64,000 nucleotides of DNA, from assembly GCF_036924515.1 (NCBI RefSeq), contig NZ_JAZHRR010000001.1, positions 5,365,001-5,429,000 of the forward strand, written 5' to 3'. The notes under the pieces were generated by a model that was not told the DNA's origin, searched no databases, and saw only the letters and a list, made by a program, of their open reading frames with translations. This document shows positions 21,531 to 29,860 of this stretch, one piece after another; the first letter of the stretch is position 1; each line of letters opens with the position of its first letter. Both the position numbers and the translations under genes were made by a program. This stretch comes from Bradyrhizobium sp. AZCC 1610 (GTDB lineage: Bacteria > Pseudomonadota > Alphaproteobacteria > Rhizobiales > Xanthobacteraceae).

Positions 21531-21646
21531 TCGTCCCTGCGAACGCAGGGACCCATAGCCACCGAAGCCAATTTTGCGAAGGTCCTCAGCCGCTCTGCCT
21601 TACCGAGAGAGCAACGCGGTATGGGTCCCTGCGTGCGCAGGGACGA
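21531..21646. repeat. Long palindromic repeat with two hairpin arms
   Basis: Left arm 21531-21557 and right arm 21620-21646 are 27-bp inverted copies with one mismatch, and each arm itself contains the self-complementary GTCCCTGC..GCAGGGAC. The two arms enclose ~62 bp. It resembles the dispersed rhizobial palindromes that translate as RTQGPI/VRRDD. Its left edge is exactly the 5' boundary of the group II intron. Confidence 0.8.
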
Positions 21647-21766
21647 CCGGCCGCCTATGAAATCCCTATATCTCCGCCCCTCGTCTCCTCTCGTTTTCAA
21701 ATGGCGATCTCGCCAGTTTGGAGAGCGCGGTTGCCGTGATAGCCGCGCTATCAACGAGGCAAAGCC

Positions 21767-22234
21767 ATGTCACTCATCCTGGACCAGCAAGCTCCCCCCG
21801 AACTCGGCCACCGGCTGCACGACGCCTGTTGCGTCACGGCCGAATTCCTGTCCGATATTATCAACGCCACCTGCCGGCGTTTTCCATCGATGGATCGGAA
21901 TTTCAAGAATGCACGCATTGAGCGACTAATGCAGTCGCAAGCCTGGACCGATGCTGCGCGGGCGCTGATCGATCTGGAGCTGCCGCAATGGCAGGTCCGC
22001 CGCCTCGCCTATGACGACGGTGAATGGCATTGCGCTTTGTCGCGGCAGCGCGAACTGCCGGACTGGCTGGATCAATCGATCGAGACCCGCCACGCCAATC
22101 TGGCGCTGGCGATCCTGAGCGCATTCGTGGAAGCGCAACGCATCAGCACGCCACCGAGCCGTCACGGTGTCCCGGCCGTGCCGCAGGACGCCAATTCGCT
22201 CTATGAACCCGCGTGCAGCGACAATTTTTCCTGA
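21767..22234 (+). CDS. Hypothetical protein
   Basis: 155 residues, mostly soluble and alpha-helical in character, with an acidic/aromatic core (ALIDLELPQWQVRRLAYDDG, EWHCALSRQRELPDWLD). The composition and codon pattern are protein-like on this strand only. There is no signal peptide, transmembrane segment or recognised domain. It lies downstream of a palindromic repeat and ~160 bp upstream of the corA-like gene; the gap makes an operon uncertain. Confidence 0.7.
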   Translation: MSLILDQQAPPELGHRLHDACCVTAEFLSDIINATCRRFPSMDRNFKNARIERLMQSQAWTDAARALIDLELPQWQVRRLAYDDGEWHCALSRQRELPDWLDQSIETRHANLALAILSAFVEAQRISTPPSRHGVPAVPQDANSLYEPACSDNFS

Positions 22235-22394
22235 ATATCCGTAGCCTGGATGGGCGAAGCGGACATCCGAGGCGGCATCGGTAACGGAACCCCGTCGTCC
22301 AGATCGCATTGACGGCGGATTTCGTGGTGCTAGCCTCATTCGAAAACATCGCCGCGAAGCGAGGTTCGGCAGCAATCGATCGAGGGTGGAAGCC
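22235..22394. other. Leader region of the CorA-like gene
   Basis: 160 bp containing an imperfect palindromic stretch (GTAGCCTGGATGGGCGAAGCGGACATCCG, 22241-22269 region). No convincing magnesium riboswitch fold was recognised. GAGGG and GGAAG just upstream of 22395 provide ribosome binding. Confidence 0.4.
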
Positions 22395-23411
22395 ATGAAC
22401 GTCGCATCGTCAGGCATCATGAAAAACGAGCCGGCCGCCTCCGGCGGCGTGGTCGCAGCCGGCGTCTACGTCGATGGCCGGCGTGTCGCCAACATCGCCA
22501 TCGATGAAGCGTCGAGCTGGCGCAGCAAAGCCCACCACGTGGTCTGGATCGGCCTGCACGAGCCGGATATGTCGGTGCTCAGCCGCGTGCAGCGGCAGTT
22601 CGAGCTGCATGACCTTGCGATCGAGGATGCCGACCACGCCCATCAGCGACCGAAGATCGAGCAGTATGGCGACGCGCTGTTCATCGTGGCGCGCACGGCG
22701 CAGCTCGACGGCGACAGCATCGCATTCGGCGAGACGCATCTGTTCGTCGGCGAAGGATATATCGTGTCGGTTCGGCACGGCGCCTCGACGTCCTACAAGC
22801 CGGTGCGCGAACGATGCGAAAGCTGTCCTCGGGCGCTGGCCCGGGGCGAGGATTACATTCTCTACGCCATCCTCGACTTCATCGTCGATAACTACTCCCC
22901 CGTGCTCGAAACCATCCAGGAGGAAGTCGAAGCGATGGAAGCGCAAGTGCTCGCCAGCGCCATGACGCAGGCGCAGATCGAGCGCCTCTATTTGCTCCGG
23001 CGCGACCTGTTGCGGCTGCGCAATGCGGTTGGGCCGCTGGTGGAAGTTTGCCGCCGGCTCGAGCATGACAATCTGCCGATGGTGCGATCCACCATGCAGC
23101 CGTTGTTTCGCGACGTCACCGACCACGTCCGGACGGTGCAGGAGCAGATCGATTCGCTTCGCGAGGTGCTGGCGTTTGCCTTTGAGGCGAGCCTCCTGGT
23201 CGGCCAGGCACAGGAGACCGCGGTGTCCAAGAAACTGGCGTCATGGCTCGCCATCATCGCGGTCCCGACGGCGATCGCCGGCATCTACGGCATGAACTTC
23301 AAGCACATGCCGGAGCTGGAGTGGCAGTATGGCTATTTTAGCGTGGTCGGCACGATTCTGCTGGTATGTGCAGGCTTGTTCTGGCGGTTCCGGCGCGTCG
23401 GCTGGCTGTAG
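22395..23411 (+). CDS. corA: CorA-family magnesium/divalent cation transporter
   Basis: About 338 residues. The N-terminal cytoplasmic domain (to ~residue 250) is followed by a long helix rich in E/Q/R (NAVGPLVEVCRRLEHDN region) and two C-terminal transmembrane helices. Between them lies the signature YGMNF followed by the loop MPELEWQYG, as in CorA/ZntB channels. It forms pentameric channels for Mg2+ or related cations; Zn2+ export cannot be ruled out. The ATG at 22395 was preferred to GTG 22386 for spacing to the ribosome site. Confidence 0.92.
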   Translation: MNVASSGIMKNEPAASGGVVAAGVYVDGRRVANIAIDEASSWRSKAHHVVWIGLHEPDMSVLSRVQRQFELHDLAIEDADHAHQRPKIEQYGDALFIVARTAQLDGDSIAFGETHLFVGEGYIVSVRHGASTSYKPVRERCESCPRALARGEDYILYAILDFIVDNYSPVLETIQEEVEAMEAQVLASAMTQAQIERLYLLRRDLLRLRNAVGPLVEVCRRLEHDNLPMVRSTMQPLFRDVTDHVRTVQEQIDSLREVLAFAFEASLLVGQAQETAVSKKLASWLAIIAVPTAIAGIYGMNFKHMPELEWQYGYFSVVGTILLVCAGLFWRFRRVGWL

Positions 23412-23522
23412 GCTTGTAAGGCGCCGAAAAGGCTGCGTTTTCCGGGCGCAAACCGGTACCCACCCTGCTTGAGACGGTATAAAGTACGGACGAGCCAGCG
23501 ATCCGGCAGGCGGGTGAGCATC

Positions 23523-24671
23523 ATGACTGCCATATCGATTAGCCGAATAGTCCTTCCCCTGGTGGCGGTTGTTGCCGCCGGTGGCGTTGTCTTCGCCATT
23601 CAACACGTCCGCCGCGAGCCGCCGGCTGAAACCATGGCTGCAACGACGGCGCCTGCGACCTCGAAGCCTGCATCTGATACGCGAGTGGCCGCGCTCGCAA
23701 AGGCCACATCGGAAGCAAACGCCGTCGTGGACGCGCTGACCGGATCGCCGCCATCGCCGGAGAGCGGCAACGTGCCGACGTTCGACGTTGCCAGCATCGA
23801 GCCGACGGGCGAAGCCGTCATCGCAGGCCGGGCAGCGCCGGGCGCAACGGTGGAACTGCTGCGCAATGGCGAAGTGCATGACCGCGCGGTCGCGGATAAA
23901 TCCGGACAATTCGTCATGGTTCCGCCCAAGCTTCCTTCAGGCACTTACGACCTGACGCTCCGCTCAAAACAGGCGGACGGCACGGTGGCCACGTCCAAAC
24001 AGCACGTGACGGCGGCGCTGGAGCCGAAATCGACCGACCGGCCGGTCGTGGCGCTGGTCACGCCGGACAAACCCACGGTCGTGCTGTCGCAACCGGCTGG
24101 GCCAAAACCGGCGGCCGGCGCCGTGGTCGTGGAGGCGGTCGAGATCGAGCCGGGCGGCAAGTTCCATGTGAGCGGTCAGGCGCGCCCCGGCGTAGCGCTG
24201 AGGCTCTATCTCAACGACAGCTTTGTGACGTCGGTAACGGCCGGCGCGGATGGACGCTTTGCCGTCACCATCAACGAAGGGGTCGGACCGGGAAGCTACC
24301 GGGTCAGGCTGGACGAGGCGTCAAGTTCCGGTACGGTGCGCGCACGCGCCGAGGTGCCGTTCAACGTTCCCGACACGACCGCGTCCGTGTCGGCGCAGGC
24401 CAGCGTGGCCAAGCGCCCGGACACAGCCGGTCCGCAACTGGCGGCCGCAGGGACTACCGTTTTGCCGGACGGAGGCTCGCCGCCCTCCACCGTGGTGGTG
24501 CCGAAGATCGCGACCACCACCGTCTCCCGTGGCGATAGCCTCTGGCGTCTCAGCAGCCTCACCTACGGCGCGGGCACGCGCTACGCCGTCATCTACAAGG
24601 CGAACAAGGGGCAGATCCGCAATCCCAACCTGATCTATCCCGGCCAGATCTTTGTCCTTCCCGCGCAGTGA
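23523..24671 (+). CDS. Membrane-anchored LysM protein with Ig-like repeats
   Basis: 382 residues: an N-terminal signal anchor (IVLPLVAVVAAGGVVFAI), a low-complexity Ala/Pro/Thr linker, then two Ig-like beta modules. Their repeating pattern is G-x-A-x-PGA/GV-x-x-x-L-x-x-N followed by DG/KSG-x-F, seen at ~105-165 and ~215-275. A C-terminal LysM domain (VSRGDSLWRLSSLTYG..NPNLIYPGQIFVLP, ~335-380) should bind peptidoglycan. It is likely a periplasmic or envelope protein. Start 23523 has GGTGAG upstream. No operon partner is evident. Confidence 0.88.
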   Translation: MTAISISRIVLPLVAVVAAGGVVFAIQHVRREPPAETMAATTAPATSKPASDTRVAALAKATSEANAVVDALTGSPPSPESGNVPTFDVASIEPTGEAVIAGRAAPGATVELLRNGEVHDRAVADKSGQFVMVPPKLPSGTYDLTLRSKQADGTVATSKQHVTAALEPKSTDRPVVALVTPDKPTVVLSQPAGPKPAAGAVVVEAVEIEPGGKFHVSGQARPGVALRLYLNDSFVTSVTAGADGRFAVTINEGVGPGSYRVRLDEASSSGTVRARAEVPFNVPDTTASVSAQASVAKRPDTAGPQLAAAGTTVLPDGGSPPSTVVVPKIATTTVSRGDSLWRLSSLTYGAGTRYAVIYKANKGQIRNPNLIYPGQIFVLPAQ

Positions 24672-24725
24672 AGCGCGGCTAAAAGCATTCAACCGCCGCC
24701 GTCGCGGTTGAACGATAGTCTCCGG

Positions 24726-27491
24726 CTATTCCGCCGCCGACTGCAGCGCCACCTTTTCCGCGCGCACGGCGCAGAACTTGAACTCGGGGATCTTGCCGAA
24801 CGGATCGAGCGCCGGGTTGGTCAAGAGATTCGCTGCCGCCTCCGCGTAGCAGAACGGCATGAACACCATGTTCTCCGGCACGTCGCGGTCGGAGCGCACC
24901 TTGACCTCGACGGCGCCGCGGCGGGTCTGCAGCTTAATGAAATCGCCGGGCCAGACGCTTAAGCGCCGCATGTCCTTTGGCGACATGAAGGCCACCGCCT
25001 CCGGCTCGATCTGGTCGAGCACGCTGGCGCGGCGGGTCATCGAGCCGGTGTGCCAGTGTTCGAGCACGCGGCCCGTCGACAGTACCATCGGATATTCGGT
25101 GTCGGGCACCTCGTCGGGTGCGATCACCTTCGCCGGAACGATCTTGCCGCGGCCGCTCGCGGTCGGGAAACCCGTGGTGAAGATGATCTCGTTGCCGGGC
25201 TTGTCGGGAGCATCGACCGGGTAGGTCACCGCGCCCTCGCGGACCAGCCGGTCCCAGGTGATGTTGTTCAGCGACGGCATCACTTGCGTCATCTCGGTAA
25301 ACACGTCGGCCGGGCCGTCATAGTTCCACGGCAAGCCCATGCGCTTGCCGATCTCCTGGATGATCCAGAGATCCTGCCGCGCATCGCCGGGTGGCCGGAT
25401 CACCTCGCGCGCAAGCTGCACGCGGCGGTCGGTGTTGGTGAAGGTGCCGCTCTTCTCGGCAAATGCCGAGGCCGGCAGGATCACGTCGGCATGGAACGCG
25501 GTTTCGGTGACGAAAAGATCCTGCACGACCAGGTGGTCGAGCATCGCCAGTGCCCCGCGCGCGTGCTGCAGATCGGGATCCGACATCGCGGGGTTTTCGC
25601 CCTCGATATACATGCCGGTGATCTCACCGGCGTGGATCGCGTTCATGATCTCGACCACGGTCAATCCGCGCACGGGATCGAGGTCCTGATGCCAGAGCTT
25701 TTCAAAGGGCTCGCGCAGATCGGTGCGCCCGACCGGCTGGTAGTCCGGCAGGAACATCGGAATCAGGCCGGCGTCGGAAGCGCCCTGCACGTTGTTCTGG
25801 CCGCGCAGCGGATGCAGGCCGGTGCCGGGGCGGCCGACCTGGCCGGTCGTCAGCGCCAGCGCGATCAGGCAGCGCGCGTTATCGGTGCCGTGGATGTGCT
25901 GGCTGATGCCCATGCCCCAGAAGATGATCGAAGCCTGCGAGCGGGCATAGACCCGAGCGACTTCCTTCAGCGTCTCGGCCGGAATGCCGCAGATCGCTTC
26001 CATCTTCTCCGGCGGGAATTCCTTGATGCGCTCAGCGAGCTCGTCGAAGCCTTCGGTATAGCCCGCGATATATTGCTGGTCGGTCAACCCTTCGGTGATG
26101 ATGGTGTGCAGCATCGCGTTGAGCATCGCGACGTCGCTGCCGGGCTTGAACGCCAGATGCCGCCAGGCGTGGCGCGACAGCGACTGCGTGCGCGGATCCA
26201 TCACGATCAGCTTGGCGCCGCGTTTGGCCGCGTTCTTGAGATAGGTCGCCGCCACCGGATGGTTCACAGTCGGATTGGCGCCGATCACGATGATGACCTC
26301 GGCGTCCATCGCAGCCGAAAACGGCGCCGACACCGCGCCCGAGTTCAGCCCTTCCATCAGCGCCGCCACCGATGAAGCGTGGCACAGCCGCGTGCAGTGA
26401 TCGACATTGTTGGAGCCGAAGCCGGTACGCACCAGCTTCTGGAACAGGTACGCCTCTTCGTTCGAGCCCTTGGCGGAGCCGAATCCGGCTAGTGCCTTGA
26501 CGCCCTTTTCGTCGCGGATCTTCACCAGCCCCTTGGCCGCAATGTCCAGCGCCTCTTCCCACGAGGCTTCGCGGAAATGCGTGAACGGATTGGCCGGGTC
26601 GACCTGGTCGTTGGCATCCTTCTTCGCATTTGGCAGCCGCACCAGCGGCTTTGTGAGGCGATGCGGGTGATGGATGTAGTCGAACCCAAAACGACCCTTG
26701 ACGCAGAGCCGGTTATGATTGGCCGGGCCATCGCGGCCCTCGGCATAGATGACCTTCTCGTCCTTGACCTGATAGGTGACCTGACAGCCGACGCCGCAGA
26801 ACGGGCAGAGCGAATCCACCTTCTTGTCGGCGTAGGTGACGCGGGTCTGGTTCTCGTCCAGCATCACCGAGGGCATAAGTGCGCCGGTCGGACAGGCCTG
26901 CACGCACTCGCCGCAGGCGACGCAAGTCGATTCACCCATCGGATCGTCGAAGTCGAACACGATCTTGGCGTCGTGGTTGCGATAGGCCATGCCGATGACG
27001 TCGTTGACCTGCACCTCGCGGCAGGCGCGCACGCAGAGGCCGCACTGGATGCAGGCGTCGAGATTGACACTCATGGCGGGGTGACTGGTGTCCCCTGCCC
27101 AGCGTTCGGCGGCCGGGAAGCGGCTCTCGGTCACCTCGACTTTTTCAGCCCAGTGCCAGAATTTCGAATCGGGATCGTGCGAGGTCTCGCGCGCCGGCTG
27201 GTCGGCGACCAGCAACTCCATCACCATCTTCTGCGCTGCGACCGCACGCGCGCTCTCAGACTTCACCTTCATGCCGACGCTCGGCGTGCGTTTGCAGGAC
27301 GCCGCCAGCACGCGCTCGCCCTCGATCTCGACCATGCAGGCGCGGCAATTGCCGTCGGGCCGGTAGTCCGGCTCCGGCGAATAGCACAGATGCGGAATAT
27401 CCCGGCCCTGGCGTCTTGCAACTTGCCAGATGGTCTCGCCCGCATTGGCCTCGACCTGCTTGCCGTCGAGTTCGAATTTAATCTTGGTCAT
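24726..27491 (-). CDS. fdsA: NAD-dependent formate dehydrogenase, molybdopterin alpha subunit
   Basis: 921 residues. Order of modules: N-terminal [2Fe-2S] domain (CYSPEPDYRPDGNCRAC..), a His-Cys [4Fe-4S] region, two ferredoxin clusters (CIQCGLCVRAC and CVACGECVQACP), the bis-MGD domain opening with CPFCGVGC, and a C-terminal molydop-binding barrel. The Mo-ligating cysteine is in VDHCTRLCH with the adjacent conserved histidine; this is the Cys, not the selenocysteine, form. It oxidises formate to CO2 and passes electrons to FdsB. The start overlaps the fdsB stop by 4 bp (ATGA). Its maturation genes lie 2-8 kb upstream. Confidence 0.93.
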   Translation of the reverse strand: MTKIKFELDGKQVEANAGETIWQVARRQGRDIPHLCYSPEPDYRPDGNCRACMVEIEGERVLAASCKRTPSVGMKVKSESARAVAAQKMVMELLVADQPARETSHDPDSKFWHWAEKVEVTESRFPAAERWAGDTSHPAMSVNLDACIQCGLCVRACREVQVNDVIGMAYRNHDAKIVFDFDDPMGESTCVACGECVQACPTGALMPSVMLDENQTRVTYADKKVDSLCPFCGVGCQVTYQVKDEKVIYAEGRDGPANHNRLCVKGRFGFDYIHHPHRLTKPLVRLPNAKKDANDQVDPANPFTHFREASWEEALDIAAKGLVKIRDEKGVKALAGFGSAKGSNEEAYLFQKLVRTGFGSNNVDHCTRLCHASSVAALMEGLNSGAVSAPFSAAMDAEVIIVIGANPTVNHPVAATYLKNAAKRGAKLIVMDPRTQSLSRHAWRHLAFKPGSDVAMLNAMLHTIITEGLTDQQYIAGYTEGFDELAERIKEFPPEKMEAICGIPAETLKEVARVYARSQASIIFWGMGISQHIHGTDNARCLIALALTTGQVGRPGTGLHPLRGQNNVQGASDAGLIPMFLPDYQPVGRTDLREPFEKLWHQDLDPVRGLTVVEIMNAIHAGEITGMYIEGENPAMSDPDLQHARGALAMLDHLVVQDLFVTETAFHADVILPASAFAEKSGTFTNTDRRVQLAREVIRPPGDARQDLWIIQEIGKRMGLPWNYDGPADVFTEMTQVMPSLNNITWDRLVREGAVTYPVDAPDKPGNEIIFTTGFPTASGRGKIVPAKVIAPDEVPDTEYPMVLSTGRVLEHWHTGSMTRRASVLDQIEPEAVAFMSPKDMRRLSVWPGDFIKLQTRRGAVEVKVRSDRDVPENMVFMPFCYAEAAANLLTNPALDPFGKIPEFKFCAVRAEKVALQSAAE

Positions 27492-29191
27492 TCCGCCGCT
27501 TCCTTGAACTCGTCGGGGAAATATTTAATGACGCTCGTGAGCGGATTCGAGGCCGCCTGGCCGAGCCCGCAGATCGAGGCATCGCGCATCGCCTGGCTCA
27601 ACTGGTCGAGCAGCTCGCGGTCCCAGACCGGCTTTTCCATCAGGATCGCCGCCTTCTGGGTGCCGACCCGGCATGGCGTGCACTGGCCGCAGCTCTCATC
27701 CTCGAAGAATTTCATCAGGTTCAGCGCCGCGCCCTTGACGCTGTCCTGCTCGGACAGGATGACGACGGCGGCCGAGCCGATAAAGCAGCCGTATTTTTCC
27801 AGCGTGCCGAAATCGAGCGGGATGTTGTCCATCGACGCCGGCAGAATGCCGCCGGACGCGCCGCCCGGAAGATAAGCGCGGAAGGTGTGGCCGTCAGCCA
27901 TGCCGCCGCAGAACTCGTCGATCAGTTCGCGCACGGTGACGCCTGACGGCGCCAGCTTCATGCCGGGATTTTTCACGCGGCCCGAGACCGAGTAGCTGCG
28001 CAGGCCATGACGGTCGTTGCGGCCATGGCTCTTCCACCAGTCGGCGCCCTTCTCGACGATGTCGCGCACCCACCACAGCGTCTCGATATTGTTGATCAGC
28101 GTCGGCAGGCCGAACAGCCCGACCTGGAACGGATAAGGCGGCTTGTGCCGGGGCAGGCCGCGCTTGCCCTCGATGCTTTCGAGCAGCGAGGATTCCTCGC
28201 CGCAGATATAGGCGCCAGCGCCGCGGCGCATGTGCAGCACGGGCCCGCCCGGCGGCAGTTTGGCGATTTCGCGTTCGAGGATTTCGCGCGAGGCCGGATA
28301 TTCGTCGCGGATGTAAATGTAGACGTCGGTCGCCTCGACCACATGCGCGCCGATCAGCATGCCCTCGATGAAGCGATGCGGATCGGTTTCGAGATAGAAG
28401 CGATCCTTGAAGGTGCCGGGCTCGCCCTCGTCGCCATTGATCGCCATCAGCCGGGGGCCGGGCTCACCAAGCACCGCGCGCCACTTTCGTCCCGTCGGGA
28501 AGCCTGCGCCGCCGAGCCCGCGCAGCGACGCATCGTCGAGCGACTTCAGCAGATCTTCCCTGCTCAATTCACCGGAGCGCAGCCGGTTGAGCAGCTTGTA
28601 ACCGCCACCGGCGACATAGGCGTCGTAGTCGACATACCTGGGCAGATGCGCGTGGGTCTCGCCGGCCTTGGCGGCGGCGAGCACGTTCGTGACCGTGGCA
28701 TGATCGACGAAGTGATGGCCGACCTCGGCGGCAGGCGCGGTATCGCAGCGCCCGACGCACGGGGCGCGCACCACGCGAATGCCGGGACCGGCACTGTCCT
28801 GCAATTCGTGCAGCAGCTTTTCTGCGCCCATCATGGCGCAGGTCAGCGAGTCACAGACGCGGATGGTCAGCGGCGCGATGTCAGGCTCGCCTTCCTTCAC
28901 CACGTCGAAATGCGCATAGAAGGTCGCGGTCTCGAACACTTCGGCAAACGACAGCTTCATCTCGTCGGCAAGCGCCGCAAGATGCGCCGCCGAGATCTGG
29001 TGATAGGTGTCCTGGATCAGGTGCAGATGCTCGATCAGCAGATCGCGGCGCCGCGGCCGATCGCCGAGCAGGAGCTCGATCTCGTGGGCAGCGGTCGGGT
29101 CAACCTGGCGGCCCTTCGGCGTCGCCTTGGCCCGCTTCCGTCCCGCGCCCGGATGCTCGAACGAGCGGACTAGTTGTACGTCATGATCCAT
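27488..29191 (-). CDS. fdsB: Formate dehydrogenase flavoprotein subunit, NuoE-NuoF fusion
   Basis: 567 residues. Residues ~30-165 are a NuoE/FdsG-type [2Fe-2S] thioredoxin-like domain (CDSLTC and CVGRCD), and ~170-567 are NuoF-like. The latter has the NADH/FMN loops GLGGAGFPTGRKW and NGDEGEPGTFKDR and the [4Fe-4S] motif ESCGQCTPCRVGT. In canonical fds operons the NuoE part is a separate gene (fdsG); here the two are fused in one frame. It transfers formate-derived electrons to NAD+. First gene of a two-gene transcript with fdsA. Confidence 0.92.
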   Translation of the reverse strand: MDHDVQLVRSFEHPGAGRKRAKATPKGRQVDPTAAHEIELLLGDRPRRRDLLIEHLHLIQDTYHQISAAHLAALADEMKLSFAEVFETATFYAHFDVVKEGEPDIAPLTIRVCDSLTCAMMGAEKLLHELQDSAGPGIRVVRAPCVGRCDTAPAAEVGHHFVDHATVTNVLAAAKAGETHAHLPRYVDYDAYVAGGGYKLLNRLRSGELSREDLLKSLDDASLRGLGGAGFPTGRKWRAVLGEPGPRLMAINGDEGEPGTFKDRFYLETDPHRFIEGMLIGAHVVEATDVYIYIRDEYPASREILEREIAKLPPGGPVLHMRRGAGAYICGEESSLLESIEGKRGLPRHKPPYPFQVGLFGLPTLINNIETLWWVRDIVEKGADWWKSHGRNDRHGLRSYSVSGRVKNPGMKLAPSGVTVRELIDEFCGGMADGHTFRAYLPGGASGGILPASMDNIPLDFGTLEKYGCFIGSAAVVILSEQDSVKGAALNLMKFFEDESCGQCTPCRVGTQKAAILMEKPVWDRELLDQLSQAMRDASICGLGQAASNPLTSVIKYFPDEFKEAAE

Positions 29192-29487
29192 CGAAACGTC
29201 TCGTTCCCTGCCTATCGTTGCGCGAAAGCTTAATCCGTGGCATGCCAGATGCCAAGAGAATTATAGCGCTGTGGTAAGCATTTAAGTCGCAGGCCTCGGC
29301 GCGTTAAGATGTATTCCGCGCCCCGCAGCGATCTGCGCCAGTCCTGCCTTGCCCGATGACGAATGAGAGCGCGAATTGATCCCGAGATCAATAAAGCCGT
29401 CTCATGCTGCAATTGCGAACGCGCATCGATTTGGGTTTGCGATTGATCAATACGGATTCAAAATGATCGAAAAGGCAGGCTGCGTTA
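29192..29487. promoter_or_regulatory. Upstream region of the formate dehydrogenase genes
   Basis: 296 bp without a gene. It must hold the fdsBA promoter (minus strand) and the 3' end of the TusA-like gene's transcript. On the minus strand TTGGCATCTGGCATGCC (around 29240-29256) satisfies GG-N10-GC, so a sigma-54-type promoter is conceivable, but the -12 element is poor. The region is less GC-rich than the genes. Confidence 0.35.
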
Positions 29488-29739
29488 TCACGGGGCCCGC
29501 TCAGTTCCCGGAGCGGCTGCCTTCTCGATCAGGAAAACGATACGGCTTTCCGCGCGCTCAGCTATCTCGACCTTGTCGCCGGTTTCACGGATCAAGTTAG
29601 GGATGTCGATCACCGAGAGCGGATCGGTGCAGTGAACTTCCAGGAAATCGCCCGGCGTGATCGACTTCAACGCTTTGCGCGTTTTCAGCGCCGGCAACGG
29701 GCATTTGAGACCAGTGAGATCGAGCTTTGTCGTATTCAT
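29488..29739 (-). CDS. TusA-family sulfur carrier protein
   Basis: 83 residues from the ATG at 29739; upstream in-frame ATGs at 29751 and 29778 are alternatives and none has a clear ribosome site. It has the TusA fold signature: LDLTGLKCPLPALKTRKAL with catalytic cysteine in CPLP, then GDFLEVHCTDPLSVIDIP. Such proteins relay persulfide sulfur from cysteine desulfurase. Lying downstream of moeA and next to the formate dehydrogenase genes, it may help sulfurate the molybdenum cofactor together with FdhD; that role is an inference. Confidence 0.85.
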   Translation of the reverse strand: MNTTKLDLTGLKCPLPALKTRKALKSITPGDFLEVHCTDPLSVIDIPNLIRETGDKVEIAERAESRIVFLIEKAAAPGTERAP

Positions 29740-29860
29740 GCGAGCGAACATGGCGAAGCCGGGACGCAGCGTCAACATAGCGTTTTCGAGCGAAGCATGC
29801 CCTCGGACTTGATCCGGGGTGGGACCGGTTCGCGCGAAGAAAACGCGTCAGCAGAGAGTT

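Noticed and set aside
22235-22394. Magnesium riboswitch before the corA-like gene
   Set aside because: No recognisable M-box features; only a short imperfect palindrome.
25050-29173. Long plus-strand frames (441, 432 and 388 codons) opposite fdsA/fdsB
   Set aside because: Mirror frames of high-GC genes; composition not protein-like and no ribosome sites.
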